DNA of 64,000 nucleotides. Origin: Siccirubricoccus soli (lineage in GTDB: Bacteria > Pseudomonadota > Alphaproteobacteria > Acetobacterales > Acetobacteraceae). The stretch covers positions 1-64,000 of the forward strand of contig NZ_JAMZIK010000048.1 in assembly GCF_024178315.1 (NCBI RefSeq). Reading direction: 5' to 3'. A program made the translations under genes and the position numbers. Every line of letters begins with the position of its first letter. Position 1 is the stretch's first letter. Shown one piece after another: positions 6,685 to 15,629 of this stretch. The notes under the pieces were generated by a model. It saw only the letters and a program-made list of their open reading frames with translations, had not been told where the DNA came from and did no database searches.

Positions 6685-9600
6685 CTACTTGGCCGGGGTC
6701 CGGCGGCTCACCCGCAGGGCGACCTCGGGTTCCGGCACGGGCCGCAGCCCCGCATCCTCGGGCGGCGCCGCGTCGGCGCTGCCGAACCTCGAATACAGCG
6801 CGGGCAGCACCATCAGGGTCAGTAGGGTCGCGGTGATCAGGCCGCCGATGACCACGGTGGCGATCGGCTTCTGCACCTCGGCGCCCGCCCCGGTGGCGAT
6901 CGCCATCGGCACGAAGCCGAGCGAGGCGACGAGGGCGGTCATGGCGACCGGCCGCAGCCGGTCCATCGCGCCCTGCCGGATGGCCTCGTCCCGGCCCAGG
7001 CCCTCGCCACGCAGCTGCTTGATGTGGTTCAGCATGACGAGGCCGTTCAGCACCGCGACACCCGAGAGGGCGATGAAGCCGACCGCCGCCGAGACCGAGA
7101 GCGGCATGTCCCGGAGCCAGAGCGTGGCGATGCCGCCGGTCAGCGCCAGGGGCACGGCGCTGAACACCAGCAGGGCATCGCGCGGCGAGCCGAGGGCGGT
7201 GTAGAGCAGCAGGAAGATCAGGAAGAACACCGCGGGCACGACCACCATCAGCCGCTGGCGCGCCGCCTCGAGGTTCTCGAACTGCCCGCCCCAGGTGATG
7301 AAGTAGCCAGTCGGCAGGCGCACCTCGGCCTCCACCCGCGCCTGCGCCTCCGCGACCACCGAGGCGATGTCGCGGCCCCGGACGTTGGCGGTGACCACGA
7401 CGCGGCGCCTGCCGTTCTCCCGACTGACCTGGTTCGGTCCCTCGGTCAGGCGGAAAGAGGCGAGGCTGCGGAGCGGCACGGTGGCGGCACCACCCGCGCG
7501 TCTCTCCCCGGGCAGGGCCACGGGCAGGTTGCGCAGCGCGTCAAAGTCGGCGCGCACCTCCTCCGGCACCCGGACGACGATGGCGAAGCGGCGGTCGCCC
7601 TCGAAGACCCAACCGGCCTCGCGCCCGCCGATGGCGGTGCCAATCACCTCCTGCACCGCGCTCAGGCTGAGCCCACGCCGGGCGATCTCCCCCTTGTCCA
7701 CGGTGATCTCGAGGAAGGGCAGCCCGGTCGCCTGCTCCACCCTGACGTCCGCGGCGCCCGCGACGCTGCGCAGGATGCCCGCGACCTGGTTGGCGGCCGC
7801 GAGCATGGGCTCGAACTCCTCACCGAAGACCTTCACTGCGAGGTCGCCGCGGGTGCCCGCCAGAAGCTCGTTGAAGCGCATCTGGATGGGCTGGGTGAAC
7901 TCGTAGTTGTTGCCTGGCAGGCGCTCCACGGCCTGCTGGATACGCCGAACCAACTCCTCCTTGGGCAGCGCCGGGTCGGGCCACTGCTCACGCGGCTTCA
8001 GGATGATGAAGGCGTCGGAGACGTTCACCGGCATCGGGTCGGCGGCGACCTCGGCGGTGCCGGTCTTGGAGAAGACCACTGCGACTTCGGGGAAGCGCGA
8101 GACCGTCGCCTCGACCTGGAGCTGCATCGCCTGCGACTGCGTCAGGGAGGTCGAGGGGATGCGGATGGCGTGCATGGCGATGTTGCCCTCGTCGAGCTGC
8201 GGGATGAACTCCGAGCCGAGTCGCGCACTAAGGACAAGCGATCCAAGGAAAAGCAGGGCGGCGGCGCCGATGACCGGCACCGGCCGCCGCAGGGCCACGG
8301 CCAGCGCCGGGGCATAGACGCGCTTGAGGACGCGGACGAGCCAGTTGTCCTTCTCCTGGACCTTGCCGGTCACGACCAGCGCCACCATCGCGGGCACGAA
8401 GGTCAGCGAGAGGACGAAGGCCACCGCCAGGGCGATGATGACCGTCAGCGCCATGGGCGCGAACATCTTGCCCTCGACGCCCTGGAAGGTGAGCAGCGGC
8501 ACGTAGACCAAGATGATGATCGCCTGCCCGAACACCGAGGGCCGGATCATCTCACGGGCCGAGGCGGCCACCGTCTCCAGCCGCTCGCGCAGGTTCAGCG
8601 TCCGCCCGAGCGCGTGCTGCCGCTCCGCCAGGTGGCGCAGGCTGTTCTCGGCAATGATCACCGCGCCGTCCACGATGAGGCCGAAGTCGAGCGCGCCGAG
8701 GCTCATCAGGTTGGCGCTGATGCCACCCTCCAGCATCCCGGTCGCGGTCAGCAGCATGGTGACCGGGATGACCAGCGCGGTGACCACCGCGGCGCGCAGG
8801 TTGCCGAGCAGCAGGAACAGCACCACGACGACCAGCAGGGCGCCCTCGGCGAGGTTCTTGGCGACCGTGTGGATCGTCGCGTCCACCAGCTCGGTCCGGT
8901 TCAGCACGGTGCGGAGCTGGATGCCGGGCGGCAAGGAGCGGGCGATCTCGCGGACCTTGGCGTCCACCGCCGCGGCGACCGTGCGGCTGTTCTCGCCGAT
9001 CAGCATCAGCGCGGTGCCGACCACCGCTTCCGCCCCGTCGGCGCTGGCGCTGCCGGTGCGCAGTTCTTTGCCGACCTCGACCTGGGCGATGTCGCGCACC
9101 CGCACCGGGACGCCCTCGCGGGTCGTCACCACGACGTTGCGAATGTCGTCCAGGGTCTCCAGCCGCCCGCCGGAGCGGACCACGTAGCCCTCGCCGCCAC
9201 GCTCAAGGTAGCCCGCGCCGCGACTGGCGTTGTTGCGCTCGAGCGCCTCCGCCACGTCGGCGAAGGACAGGCCGAGGCCGATCAGCCGCGCCGGGTCGGG
9301 CTGGACGTGGTACTGCTTCACATAGCCGCCGATGGCGTCCACGCCCGCGACGCCCGGCACGGTGCGAAGCTGCGGCCGGATGACCCAGTCCTGGAGGGTC
9401 CGGAGGTAGGCCGTCCGCTCCAGATCCGTCGTGAGACGCTGGCCCTCTGGGGTGAGATAGCTCCCGTCGGCCTGCCACCCCGGACGGCCATCACGGACCG
9501 TGTCGCCCTCGCGGCGCGGCGCCCAGTCGACGGTCCACATGTAGACCTCGCCGAGGCCGGTCGAGATCGGCCCCATGCGCGGCTCAGCCCCCTCGGGCAA

Positions 9601-9960
9601 CAGCTCGCGGGCTTCGGTCAGGCGCTCCAGCACCTGCTGGCGGGCGTAGTAGATGTCGACGTCGTCGCGGAAGATGGCGACGACCTGGCTGAAGCCGTTG
9701 CGCGACAGCGAGCGGGTGGATTGCAGGCCGCGGATCCCGGCCAGCGCCGTCTCGACCGGGAAGGTGACCTGCTTCTCGACCTCATAGGGCGAGAGCGCGG
9801 GCGCCAGGGTGTTGATCTGCACCTGGTTGTTGGTGATGTCGGGCACCGCGTCGATGGGCAGGGACTCCAGGGAGCGCAGGCCGAACCCGGCGGCGACGGC
9901 GACCAGCAGCACCACCAGCCAGCGCTGGCGGACCGAGAAGTCGAGGATGCGTGCGATCAT
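6685..9960 (-). CDS. czcA: CzcA-type heavy-metal RND efflux pump
   Basis: A 1091-residue inner-membrane RND transporter, close to the usual length. It starts MIARILDFSVRQRW, has the family VPDITNNQVQ motif near residue 40, and the transmembrane helix 4 signature DFGLIVDGAVII near residue 420, which marks the divalent-cation (Zn, Co, Cd, Ni) branch. The Met triad of Cu/Ag pumps is absent, unlike the cusA product at 48871. It uses the proton gradient to export metal from periplasm or cytoplasm through the CzcB/CzcC channel. It is last of the three pump genes, 12 bases after czcB, and is followed closely by a secreted-protein gene. Exact metal range cannot be read from sequence. Confidence 0.93.
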   Translation of the reverse strand: MIARILDFSVRQRWLVVLLVAVAAGFGLRSLESLPIDAVPDITNNQVQINTLAPALSPYEVEKQVTFPVETALAGIRGLQSTRSLSRNGFSQVVAIFRDDVDIYYARQQVLERLTEARELLPEGAEPRMGPISTGLGEVYMWTVDWAPRREGDTVRDGRPGWQADGSYLTPEGQRLTTDLERTAYLRTLQDWVIRPQLRTVPGVAGVDAIGGYVKQYHVQPDPARLIGLGLSFADVAEALERNNASRGAGYLERGGEGYVVRSGGRLETLDDIRNVVVTTREGVPVRVRDIAQVEVGKELRTGSASADGAEAVVGTALMLIGENSRTVAAAVDAKVREIARSLPPGIQLRTVLNRTELVDATIHTVAKNLAEGALLVVVVLFLLLGNLRAAVVTALVIPVTMLLTATGMLEGGISANLMSLGALDFGLIVDGAVIIAENSLRHLAERQHALGRTLNLRERLETVAASAREMIRPSVFGQAIIILVYVPLLTFQGVEGKMFAPMALTVIIALAVAFVLSLTFVPAMVALVVTGKVQEKDNWLVRVLKRVYAPALAVALRRPVPVIGAAALLFLGSLVLSARLGSEFIPQLDEGNIAMHAIRIPSTSLTQSQAMQLQVEATVSRFPEVAVVFSKTGTAEVAADPMPVNVSDAFIILKPREQWPDPALPKEELVRRIQQAVERLPGNNYEFTQPIQMRFNELLAGTRGDLAVKVFGEEFEPMLAAANQVAGILRSVAGAADVRVEQATGLPFLEITVDKGEIARRGLSLSAVQEVIGTAIGGREAGWVFEGDRRFAIVVRVPEEVRADFDALRNLPVALPGERRAGGAATVPLRSLASFRLTEGPNQVSRENGRRRVVVTANVRGRDIASVVAEAQARVEAEVRLPTGYFITWGGQFENLEAARQRLMVVVPAVFFLIFLLLYTALGSPRDALLVFSAVPLALTGGIATLWLRDMPLSVSAAVGFIALSGVAVLNGLVMLNHIKQLRGEGLGRDEAIRQGAMDRLRPVAMTALVASLGFVPMAIATGAGAEVQKPIATVVIGGLITATLLTLMVLPALYSRFGSADAAPPEDAGLRPVPEPEVALRVSRRTPAK

Positions 9961-9972
9961 GGTCCGGCGGCC

Positions 9973-11241
9973 CTAGTGCGAGTGCTCGGCTTCGGATTTC
10001 CCGAGCTCGGCCTTGAGGACGAAGGTGTTGGCGGCGGCGTAGCGCTCGCCCGGTTCGAGGCCGAAGACCACCTCGACTGCCTCCCGGTCGCCGCGGCCGA
10101 GCACCACCTCGCGCTTCTCGAAGCCCTCCGGCGTGCGCACGAAGACCACGCTTTCGCCGCCGATCTCCTGGACTGCCGCGCGGGGCACGAGCACGTCGGC
10201 GCGCTGCTCCTCGGTGGCGACCTCCGCCGTGACGAAGCCGCCCGGCCGCAGGGCGCCCTCCGGGTTCGGCGCCTCGACCACGGCGCGGGCCGAGCGCGTC
10301 TCCGGGTCGAGCACCGGGGCGAGGAAGACGATGCGGCCCGCCCCGCGCACCTCGCCCTCATCGCGGATCCGCACCGCCATGCCCTCCTTCACGAAGGCCA
10401 GGTCGGCGGTGGGCACGGCCATCTCCACCCAGACGGTGGACAGGTCGGCCAGGGTGTAGAGCTCCGCCTCGGCCGACACCGCCTCGCCGAGCATCTTGGG
10501 GCGGGCGGTGATCCGCCCGGCGATCGGCGCCCGCACCTCCTGGCGGCGCAGCGCCTCGATGGGCTGGCGCGGCAACGCCTCGATCTCCGCCTGGCTCAGG
10601 CCGATGGCGGCCAGCTTCTGACGGGTGAGGTCGAGGCGGATCTGCGCCTCCTGCCAGTCGGTCCGCGCCTTCAGGAAGTCCTGCTCGGCGGAGACCTTGC
10701 GCTGCCACAGCCGCTGCTCGCGCTCGAAGGTGACGCGGGCGAGTTCGGTGGTGCGCAGCGCGGCGAGGTACTCGCCCTTCGCGGTGGCGATCTCCGCGCT
10801 CTCGACCACCGCCAGCACCTCACCGGCCGCGACGGTGTCGCCGAGGCGCCTGTTCAGGGCCGTGACGATGCCCGCCACCCGGGCCGGGACATGGGCCAGC
10901 CGGTCGGCGTTCGCGGCCACGGTCCCGGGCAGGGAGATGCGACGCGCCACGGTGCCGGGCCCCGCCTCCGCCACCTCGATCCGGGCGGCGGCGACCTGCT
11001 CCTCCGTCATGCGGACGGTGCCCTCGGGGGCCTCCTCGCCATGGTCACCGCCCGCTCCATGGGCGTGGCCACCGCCACGGCCCTTGCCGCCCGCGGGGTC
11101 CGCCGCCCCGGCCGGAGTGACGACCTGGACCGGCGGCGCGAGGCCGAGACTGGACCGCAGCGTGGCGGGCAGGCCGGGCGCCACCACCGTGACGCCGAGG
11201 GCGACCACGCCACCCGCAAGGAAGGCGAGAACGGATTTCAT
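9973..11241 (-). CDS. czcB: CzcB-type periplasmic adaptor
   Basis: A 422-residue membrane-fusion protein. I choose the ATG at 11241 (GGGAGG 8 nt upstream, overlapping the end of czcC) over the GTG two codons earlier. N-terminal anchor or signal (SVLAFLAGGVVALGV), then a Gly/His linker (GGGHAHGAGGDHGEE) before the barrel-sandwich domain (GTVAANADRLAHVPARVAGIV is in this part, about residues 105-125), a helical hairpin, lipoyl half two (VRAPIAGRITARP-type) and the beta-barrel/membrane-proximal region. The C-terminus ends EAEHSH. It bridges CzcA to CzcC across the periplasm. The His-rich linker may hand metal to the pump. Middle gene of czcCBA. Confidence 0.92.
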   Translation of the reverse strand: MKSVLAFLAGGVVALGVTVVAPGLPATLRSSLGLAPPVQVVTPAGAADPAGGKGRGGGHAHGAGGDHGEEAPEGTVRMTEEQVAAARIEVAEAGPGTVARRISLPGTVAANADRLAHVPARVAGIVTALNRRLGDTVAAGEVLAVVESAEIATAKGEYLAALRTTELARVTFEREQRLWQRKVSAEQDFLKARTDWQEAQIRLDLTRQKLAAIGLSQAEIEALPRQPIEALRRQEVRAPIAGRITARPKMLGEAVSAEAELYTLADLSTVWVEMAVPTADLAFVKEGMAVRIRDEGEVRGAGRIVFLAPVLDPETRSARAVVEAPNPEGALRPGGFVTAEVATEEQRADVLVPRAAVQEIGGESVVFVRTPEGFEKREVVLGRGDREAVEVVFGLEPGERYAAANTFVLKAELGKSEAEHSH

Positions 11242-11243
11242 GG

Positions 11244-12620
11244 TCACTGCCTCCCCAAGGGGGTGACGGTCGGGACGGGGGTGGCGGCGCGGCCACGCAG
11301 CCGGGCGATGTCGGCGCGCACTTGTTGCACCTCGAGCAGGGCGGCGTTGATCTGCTCGCGGGTGTCGGACAGCGTGCGCTGGGCATCGAGCACCTCGAGC
11401 AGCGAGAACCTGCCCGCGGCGTAGCCCTCCCGCGCCGCGGCGGCGGCCTCCCCGGCTGCGGGCAGGACGACGCGACGGAGCGAGTCCGCGGCGCGCCAGG
11501 CCTGGTCCAGGCGCCGCTCGGCGTCGGCCAGGGCGGCATTCAGGTAGAGCCGCCCGCGCTCCGCCTCGGCCTCGGCCCGGCTGAGCTCGGCTCCGGCCCG
11601 CAAGATGTTGCCCTGGTTCCGGTCGAAGATCGGCAGTGGCACGCTGAGGCCGAGCACGAAGGCGGTGTCGCCGCCCGCCTCGCGGAACCGCCGGACCCCG
11701 GCACCGACCGCGACGTCCGGGATGGCGTTGCGTCGTTGCAGGTCTAGCTCGGCGCGGCGCTGGTCGATTAGCGCGTCCAGCCGGGAGCGGTCGAGCTGCC
11801 CTGGCGGCAGGGCCGCCGCCCGGGCGGGGTCGGGGCGCGGGCCGAGGTCGTCAAACCAGGCTGCCCGGGTGGGCATGACCTCCACCCCGGGGGTGGCCAG
11901 CAGCACCGAGAGGGCCCGCAGCGCCACCGCCGCTTCCCGCTGGGCGCGCTCGGCAAAGACCGCGGCGGTCTCGCGCGCCACCTCGGCGCGGCGCTGCTGC
12001 GGGAAGGCCTCGCGCCCGGCCTCGACCCGGGCGCGGGTGGCGCGCAGCACCTCGTCGGCCAGCCGCACCCGCTCGCGGGCGATCTCCACCGCCCGCCCGG
12101 TCGCCACCGCCTCCGCCAGGGCCCGGACCACCTCGCGCACCAGGTCGAGGCGGACCGCCTCGACATCGAGCCCGGTCAGCGCCACGGCGCGGCTCGCGGC
12201 CGCGATGCGGGCCTGCCGCTTGCCGCCGGTCTCGATGCGCTGCGACAGGCTGTAGGTCGTCTCGAGGGAACGGATGCCCCCGTAGGATCCGCTGCCGCCG
12301 ATGTTCTCGGCGTCGAAGGCGAACTCCGGGTTCGGGCGCAGCCCGGCGGTGACGCGATCACCCTGCGCCGCCCGGCGGCCCGCCTCGGCGCTGCGCAGGA
12401 TGGGCGCCCGCGCGAGGGCAAGCTCCACGGCCTGTTCGGGAGAGGCAATGACAAGGGCAGAGCCCGCGTTCGACCGGGGTGACGTCACCGGGGCGGGAGC
12501 CGCCTGCGCCACGCGGCGGCGCGCCGGAGGGTCGGCCGCGTCGGACGGGGTGGTGGTCGTGACGAGGACGGCCGCGCCCAGCACGGCGAGCGGGAGACTG
12601 GAACGGATTCGGATTGGCAT
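11244..12620 (-). CDS. czcC: CzcC-type outer-membrane efflux channel
   Basis: A 458-residue TolC-superfamily protein, started at the ATG at 12620 because it opens a signal peptide (MPIRIRSSLPLAVLGAAVLV, cleaved after SDA). Two repeats of the OEP fold are visible: long coiled helices rich in Ala/Arg/Glu (AVATGRAVEIARERVRLADEV) and strand segments with PNPEFAFDAENIGG in the first and PDVAVGAGVRRF in the second half. Forms the trimeric outer-membrane duct for CzcBA. First gene of the pump operon; its stop overlaps the ribosome site of czcB. A frame extension upstream to 12662 has no signal peptide and is not used. Confidence 0.92.
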   Translation of the reverse strand: MPIRIRSSLPLAVLGAAVLVTTTTPSDAADPPARRRVAQAAPAPVTSPRSNAGSALVIASPEQAVELALARAPILRSAEAGRRAAQGDRVTAGLRPNPEFAFDAENIGGSGSYGGIRSLETTYSLSQRIETGGKRQARIAAASRAVALTGLDVEAVRLDLVREVVRALAEAVATGRAVEIARERVRLADEVLRATRARVEAGREAFPQQRRAEVARETAAVFAERAQREAAVALRALSVLLATPGVEVMPTRAAWFDDLGPRPDPARAAALPPGQLDRSRLDALIDQRRAELDLQRRNAIPDVAVGAGVRRFREAGGDTAFVLGLSVPLPIFDRNQGNILRAGAELSRAEAEAERGRLYLNAALADAERRLDQAWRAADSLRRVVLPAAGEAAAAAREGYAAGRFSLLEVLDAQRTLSDTREQINAALLEVQQVRADIARLRGRAATPVPTVTPLGRQ

Positions 12621-12704
12621 GGGCACCCGGGACTGACGGAACGCGAGGCGGGCCGCCGTCACCGGCGTGTCCGGGGCGCGGCGGCTAGGACGGCTCTGGT
12701 TCGG

Positions 12705-13031
12705 TCAGGCCTGTGGTGGCCGTGCGGGTGGCTCAGCCTCGAGCGAGGCGTGGGCATGCTCAGCAAAGGCCGGGTGGACCACCATGCTGAAGGCGGGGGG
12801 TCCGACGGGTGGTGGCGGCGTCAGGCGGTCCGCCAGCTGGCAGGCGCAGTGGGAGCCCGCGTGGACAAGGCCGTGCGGGCGCGACGGCGTGCCCGGACCG
12901 CCGTCCTGGTCCAGGGCGGCCGACATGGTCACGGCAGGGCCGGATGGCGCACCGGAGGGGGCGGCCTCGGCAAAGGGCGGCACCAGCAGGGACGCGAGCA
13001 GGAAGGCGATGGCGAGCAAGCGGGCGATCAT
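12705..13031 (-). CDS. short Cys/His secreted protein (DUF2946-like)
   Basis: A 108-residue protein starting at the ATG at 13031 (GAGGGGGTGGG upstream) with signal peptide MIARLLAIAFLLASLL...AEA. The mature part holds a compact GSHCACQLAD motif and ends His/Pro-rich (HPAFAEHAHASLEAE). Short proteins of this layout, often classed with DUF2946, sit next to copper and czc efflux genes in many proteobacteria; their role is not settled, but a Cys-His metal site in the periplasm is plausible. Lies between the czcE-like gene (13089) and czcC on the same strand, so likely in the operon. Two similar-sized proteins occur at 45155 and 60160. Confidence 0.6.
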   Translation of the reverse strand: MIARLLAIAFLLASLLVPPFAEAAPSGAPSGPAVTMSAALDQDGGPGTPSRPHGLVHAGSHCACQLADRLTPPPPVGPPAFSMVVHPAFAEHAHASLEAEPPARPPQA

Positions 13032-13088
13032 CGCCCACCCCCTCGTCAGTCGCCTCCTGTTCGTGCCCCGGTTCATGATCGGTCGACC

Positions 13089-13484
13089 TCAGCGCACCGC
13101 GTCGACGTTGAAACGGCCGGTCCCGAGCTCGCCACCGGGGCCGCGCAGGGCCACCGTCGCCCGGAACTTGCCGTCCACCTGGAAATCGACCGGCGCCACC
13201 AGGCGGTTCCCACCCGCGGGCCGGAATTCCAGGGTGCGGCGCTCGTTGCCGCGGGCCAGGACGACGGCGGTCGCGCCGAAGGCGGCCGCGTCCACCGGCT
13301 GCTCCTTGTCGTCGACGATGGACAGGGTCGCCTGGCCGCCGCGGACCACCAGCTCGACCTCGTGGCGGCCGATCTTCACCTCGTTCCCGCTGTGGGCGTG
13401 CCCATGGCCCGCGCCCTGCGCCCAGGCCAGGGCAGGCGCCAGGGCGGCGGCGGCCGCCGCGCCCATCATCATCCTACGTCGCAC
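13089..13484 (-). CDS. periplasmic metal-efflux accessory protein
   Basis: A 131-residue secreted protein (MRRRMMMGAAAAAALAPALAWA-QG signal). A short His segment (GHGHAHSGN) follows cleavage, then a beta-rich domain of about 100 residues (EVKIGRHEVELVVRGGQATLSIVDD is in this part) of the type seen in YtkA/FixH-like or czc-associated small proteins. No Cys. It is the first gene of the czc transcription unit by position, just downstream of a MerR gene and a candidate MerR operator. The likely role is binding metal in the periplasm before export. The protein at 45695 occupies the equivalent place before cusCBA, though I cannot show homology. Confidence 0.6.
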   Translation of the reverse strand: MRRRMMMGAAAAAALAPALAWAQGAGHGHAHSGNEVKIGRHEVELVVRGGQATLSIVDDKEQPVDAAAFGATAVVLARGNERRTLEFRPAGGNRLVAPVDFQVDGKFRATVALRGPGGELGTGRFNVDAVR

Positions 13485-13554
13485 GGAATCCCTCCTCGAT
13501 CACTGATCTGGGCACCCCCCAAGGCCGCCACAAGCGCGCGTGCCCAGGCCAGCA

Positions 13555-13590
13555 GGTGTAGAACCTACAACCACTGGAGATACAAGGACG
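13555..13590 (-). promoter_or_regulatory. candidate MerR-type operator/promoter of the czc unit
   Basis: On the minus strand TTGTAT (bases 13580-13585) could be a -35, about 17-19 bases before weak -10 candidates near 13556-13562. The spacer holds an imperfect palindrome, bases 13563-13581, with arms ACCTACA and TGGAGAT (5 of 7 pairs) around a 5-base centre. A long spacer with a dyad is the hallmark of MerR-controlled promoters. A MerR gene ends 18 bases away. It would drive the genes at 13484 and onward. The dyad is imperfect and the -10 weak. Confidence 0.4.
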
Positions 13591-13608
13591 CGCTCGCCGC
13601 CGAATGCA

Positions 13609-14103
13609 TCATTTTGTGACGGCTCCTTCGGCCGCCGCCTGGGCTGCCGACAGGCAGTGCCCATGGTCGTGGTCGGCGAGCGTCTCCAGGACGCGGCACT
13701 CGGAGGAGGCACCGTCACATCCGGCGTCGACCAGGCGCGCCAGCTCGTCCCGCAGGATCGCGAGCCGCCGGAGCTTCGCCTCGACCTCGGCGAGATGCGA
13801 GACGGCCAGGGCGTGCGCGTCCCCGTGGGGGCACTTGGGATGGGTGGCCAGGTCCAGCAGCCTCCGGATCGCCTCGAGACCGAAGCCGAACTCCCGCGCC
13901 TGCCGGATGAAGGCCAGCCGCTCCCGGTGCGGGCGGCCGTAGAGGCGGTGCCCGCCCTCGGTCCGCGCGGCTGGCGGCAGCAGGCCGACCTCCTCGTACC
14001 AGCGCACGGTTTGCACCTTGCAGCCCGCCTCGCGGGCGAGCTGGCCGATGGGGATCAGGGCTCCCTGCAGGATGGCGGCCCGGCGGGTGGCTGGCGTGTC
14101 CAT
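13609..14103 (-). CDS. MerR-family metal-responsive regulator
   Basis: A 164-residue regulator started at the ATG at 14103. The N-terminal winged HTH is typical (IPIGQLAREAGCKVQTVRWYEEVGLLPPAARTEGGHRLY lies in residues 16-55), followed by the dimerisation helix and a metal-binding end: HPKCPHGD near residue 90, and DAGCDGASSECRV near 130-140. These cysteines match the layout of Zn/Cd/Pb-type MerR proteins. The tail adds DHDHGHC, a second possible metal cluster. It lies directly upstream of the czc-associated genes on the same strand and should regulate them, probably by distorting the promoter in 13555-13590. Which metal it senses is not readable. Confidence 0.85.
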   Translation of the reverse strand: MDTPATRRAAILQGALIPIGQLAREAGCKVQTVRWYEEVGLLPPAARTEGGHRLYGRPHRERLAFIRQAREFGFGLEAIRRLLDLATHPKCPHGDAHALAVSHLAEVEAKLRRLAILRDELARLVDAGCDGASSECRVLETLADHDHGHCLSAAQAAAEGAVTK

Positions 14104-14274
14104 GCAACTGATGATGGGACCCGCCCGGCCCCGACGCAAACCGGACCCGGTGCCCGGGCGGCCAAGGCGCAGGCAAGGAGGTGTGGAGCCAAATGCCATC
14201 GGTGACGTTTGTGACCCGTGTCGGTGTCCATCGCGGCCGCCCATCGCGGCGGTTGCCCAGAAGGGTGAACGCAT

Positions 14275-14496
14275 ATGAGCATTCGCACGACCCTGGCTGG
14301 CGTGGCGGTCCTGGCGGGGATGGCCACGGCGGCCGCTCCGGCGACCGCGGCCGACGCCGCCGACCGCGGCACGGTGCTGGCGCAGGCCGCCGGGCAACGC
14401 GAGGGGCAACCGCGAGGCCCGCACTTCGATCCAACCCAGGGCGGCGGCCAGCAGCCGCACACCCCCGGTCGCGGCGCGCCCACGCCTTCACGCTAA
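14275..14496 (+). CDS. secreted HFDP-repeat protein (one repeat)
   Basis: A 73-residue paralogue of the protein at 1659. Signal peptide MSIRTTLAGVAVLAGMATAAAPATAA, then DRGTVLAQAAGQREGQPRG and a single copy of the motif (HFDPTQGGGQQPH), ending GRGAPTPSR. Ribosome site AAGGG about 10 nt before the ATG. The first protein carries three repeats and the same linker, so the family varies in repeat number. It sits between the MerR gene (divergent) and czcD (13 bases downstream, same strand), which suggests cotranscription with the CDF pump and a metal-related periplasmic job. Function is unknown. Confidence 0.65.
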   Translation: MSIRTTLAGVAVLAGMATAAAPATAADAADRGTVLAQAAGQREGQPRGPHFDPTQGGGQQPHTPGRGAPTPSR

Positions 14497-14508
14497 CCCG
14501 GGGCGGCG

Positions 14509-15501
14509 ATGGGCACCGGACACAGCCACGGCGCGGGCGCGAACGAGCGGGCGCTGCGCTGGGCATTGGCGCTCACCGGCGGGTTCATGCTGGCCGAGGT
14601 GGCCGGGTCCTTCCTGACCGGCAGCCTCGCCCTGCTGTCCGACGCCGCGCACATGTTCACCGACACCGCGGCGCTCGCGGTCTCGCTCGCCGCCATCCGG
14701 ATCGCCCGCCGCCCCGCCGACCGCAGGCGGACCTGGGGCTACCACCGCTTCGAAATCCTGGCGGCAGCCTTCAATGCCTCGCTGCTGTTCCTGGTCGCGC
14801 TCTACATCCTCTACGAGGCATGGCAGCGCTTCCGCGCCCCAGCCGAGGTGCAGAGCCTCGGGATGCTGGCGATCGCCACGGGGGGGTTGGTGGTGAACTG
14901 GTTGTCCATGCGCCTCCTCGCTGGGGGCAGCGAGCACAGCCTGAACGTCAAGGGCGCCTACCTCGAGGTCTGGAGCGACCTGCTCGGCTCGGTCGCGGTG
15001 ATCCTGGGTGCGGGCGTCATCTGGCTGACGGGCTGGGTCTGGGTGGACCCGGCGCTTGGGGTCGGCATCGCCCTCTGGGTGCTGCCGCGCACCTGGACGC
15101 TGCTGCGCGAGACCACCAACGTCCTGCTCGAGGGCGTCCCCGGGGGAATCGACCTGGATGCCGTCGAACGGGCCATGCTGGACACCCCCGGCGTGCGCGG
15201 GGTGCACGACCTGCACGTCTGGGAGCTCTCCTCCGGCAAGATCGCGCTCTCGGCCCACATCGCGGTCGACGCGACCCTCGCCCGCGAGGAGCGGCTGGAG
15301 GACACGCTCGGCGCCATGCTGGCGGCGCGCTTCGGCATCACCCACTGCACGGTGCAGGTGGAGCTGCCCGGTGCGCACGGCGGGCGCGACCCACACGCGG
15401 CCTGGGTGGCGACGCCCGACGCGGGCGGGCATGGCCACCACCATGGCGGCGATCACGGCCAAGGCCACGGCCGTCCCGCCGGAAGTGCGGCGGGAGGGTG
15501 A
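14509..15501 (+). CDS. czcD: CzcD-type CDF cation exporter
   Basis: A 330-residue cation diffusion facilitator, inner membrane, exporting Zn2+ (and Cd/Co) by proton antiport. It opens with a short His segment (MGTGHSHGAG). Transmembrane helix 2 has the site SDAAHMFTDTAAL; helix 5 reads YLEVWSDLLGS, the form also seen in Cupriavidus CzcD. The C-terminal cytoplasmic domain (VRGVHDLHVWELSSGKIALSAHI in part) is intact, and the tail is His-rich (GHGHHHGGDHGQGHG). Six transmembrane helices are visible. Lies after the one-repeat HFDP gene and ends in a palindromic element facing cadR. Substrate preference beyond Zn-group metals is unproven. Confidence 0.93.
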   Translation: MGTGHSHGAGANERALRWALALTGGFMLAEVAGSFLTGSLALLSDAAHMFTDTAALAVSLAAIRIARRPADRRRTWGYHRFEILAAAFNASLLFLVALYILYEAWQRFRAPAEVQSLGMLAIATGGLVVNWLSMRLLAGGSEHSLNVKGAYLEVWSDLLGSVAVILGAGVIWLTGWVWVDPALGVGIALWVLPRTWTLLRETTNVLLEGVPGGIDLDAVERAMLDTPGVRGVHDLHVWELSSGKIALSAHIAVDATLAREERLEDTLGAMLAARFGITHCTVQVELPGAHGGRDPHAAWVATPDAGGHGHHHGGDHGQGHGRPAGSAAGG

Positions 15502-15523
15502 GGCATCGCCGAGCAAGGCACGC

Positions 15524-15629
15524 CTAGAGCGGATTGCGTTCAATTCTGAACGCCGCTCCGCTGCAGGCCATTGTTAATAGGCGGATTTTACGCTCCGGGG
15601 TGTTCAAGCCCCTCCGCGATCCGCTCTAG
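15524..15629. repeat. 106-bp extragenic palindrome between czcD and cadR
   Basis: Outer arms at 15524-15538 (CTAGAGCGGATTGCG) and 15615-15629 are inverted copies with one mismatch. An inner dyad (GCGTTC, 6-base loop, GAACGC) lies in 15536-15553. Elements starting CTAGAGCGGATTGCGTTCAA-like are, from memory, common dispersed intergenic repeats in alphaproteobacteria. It lies between convergent genes and overlaps the last codons of cadR, so it may act as a bidirectional terminator. The sequence shows the structure; dispersal in the genome cannot be checked here. Confidence 0.7.

Noticed and set aside
7024-11424. A 1466-residue plus-strand frame opposite czcBA
   Set aside because: His/Asp/Arg/Gln-rich antisense shadow of the RND genes; czcA and czcB are complete on the other strand.
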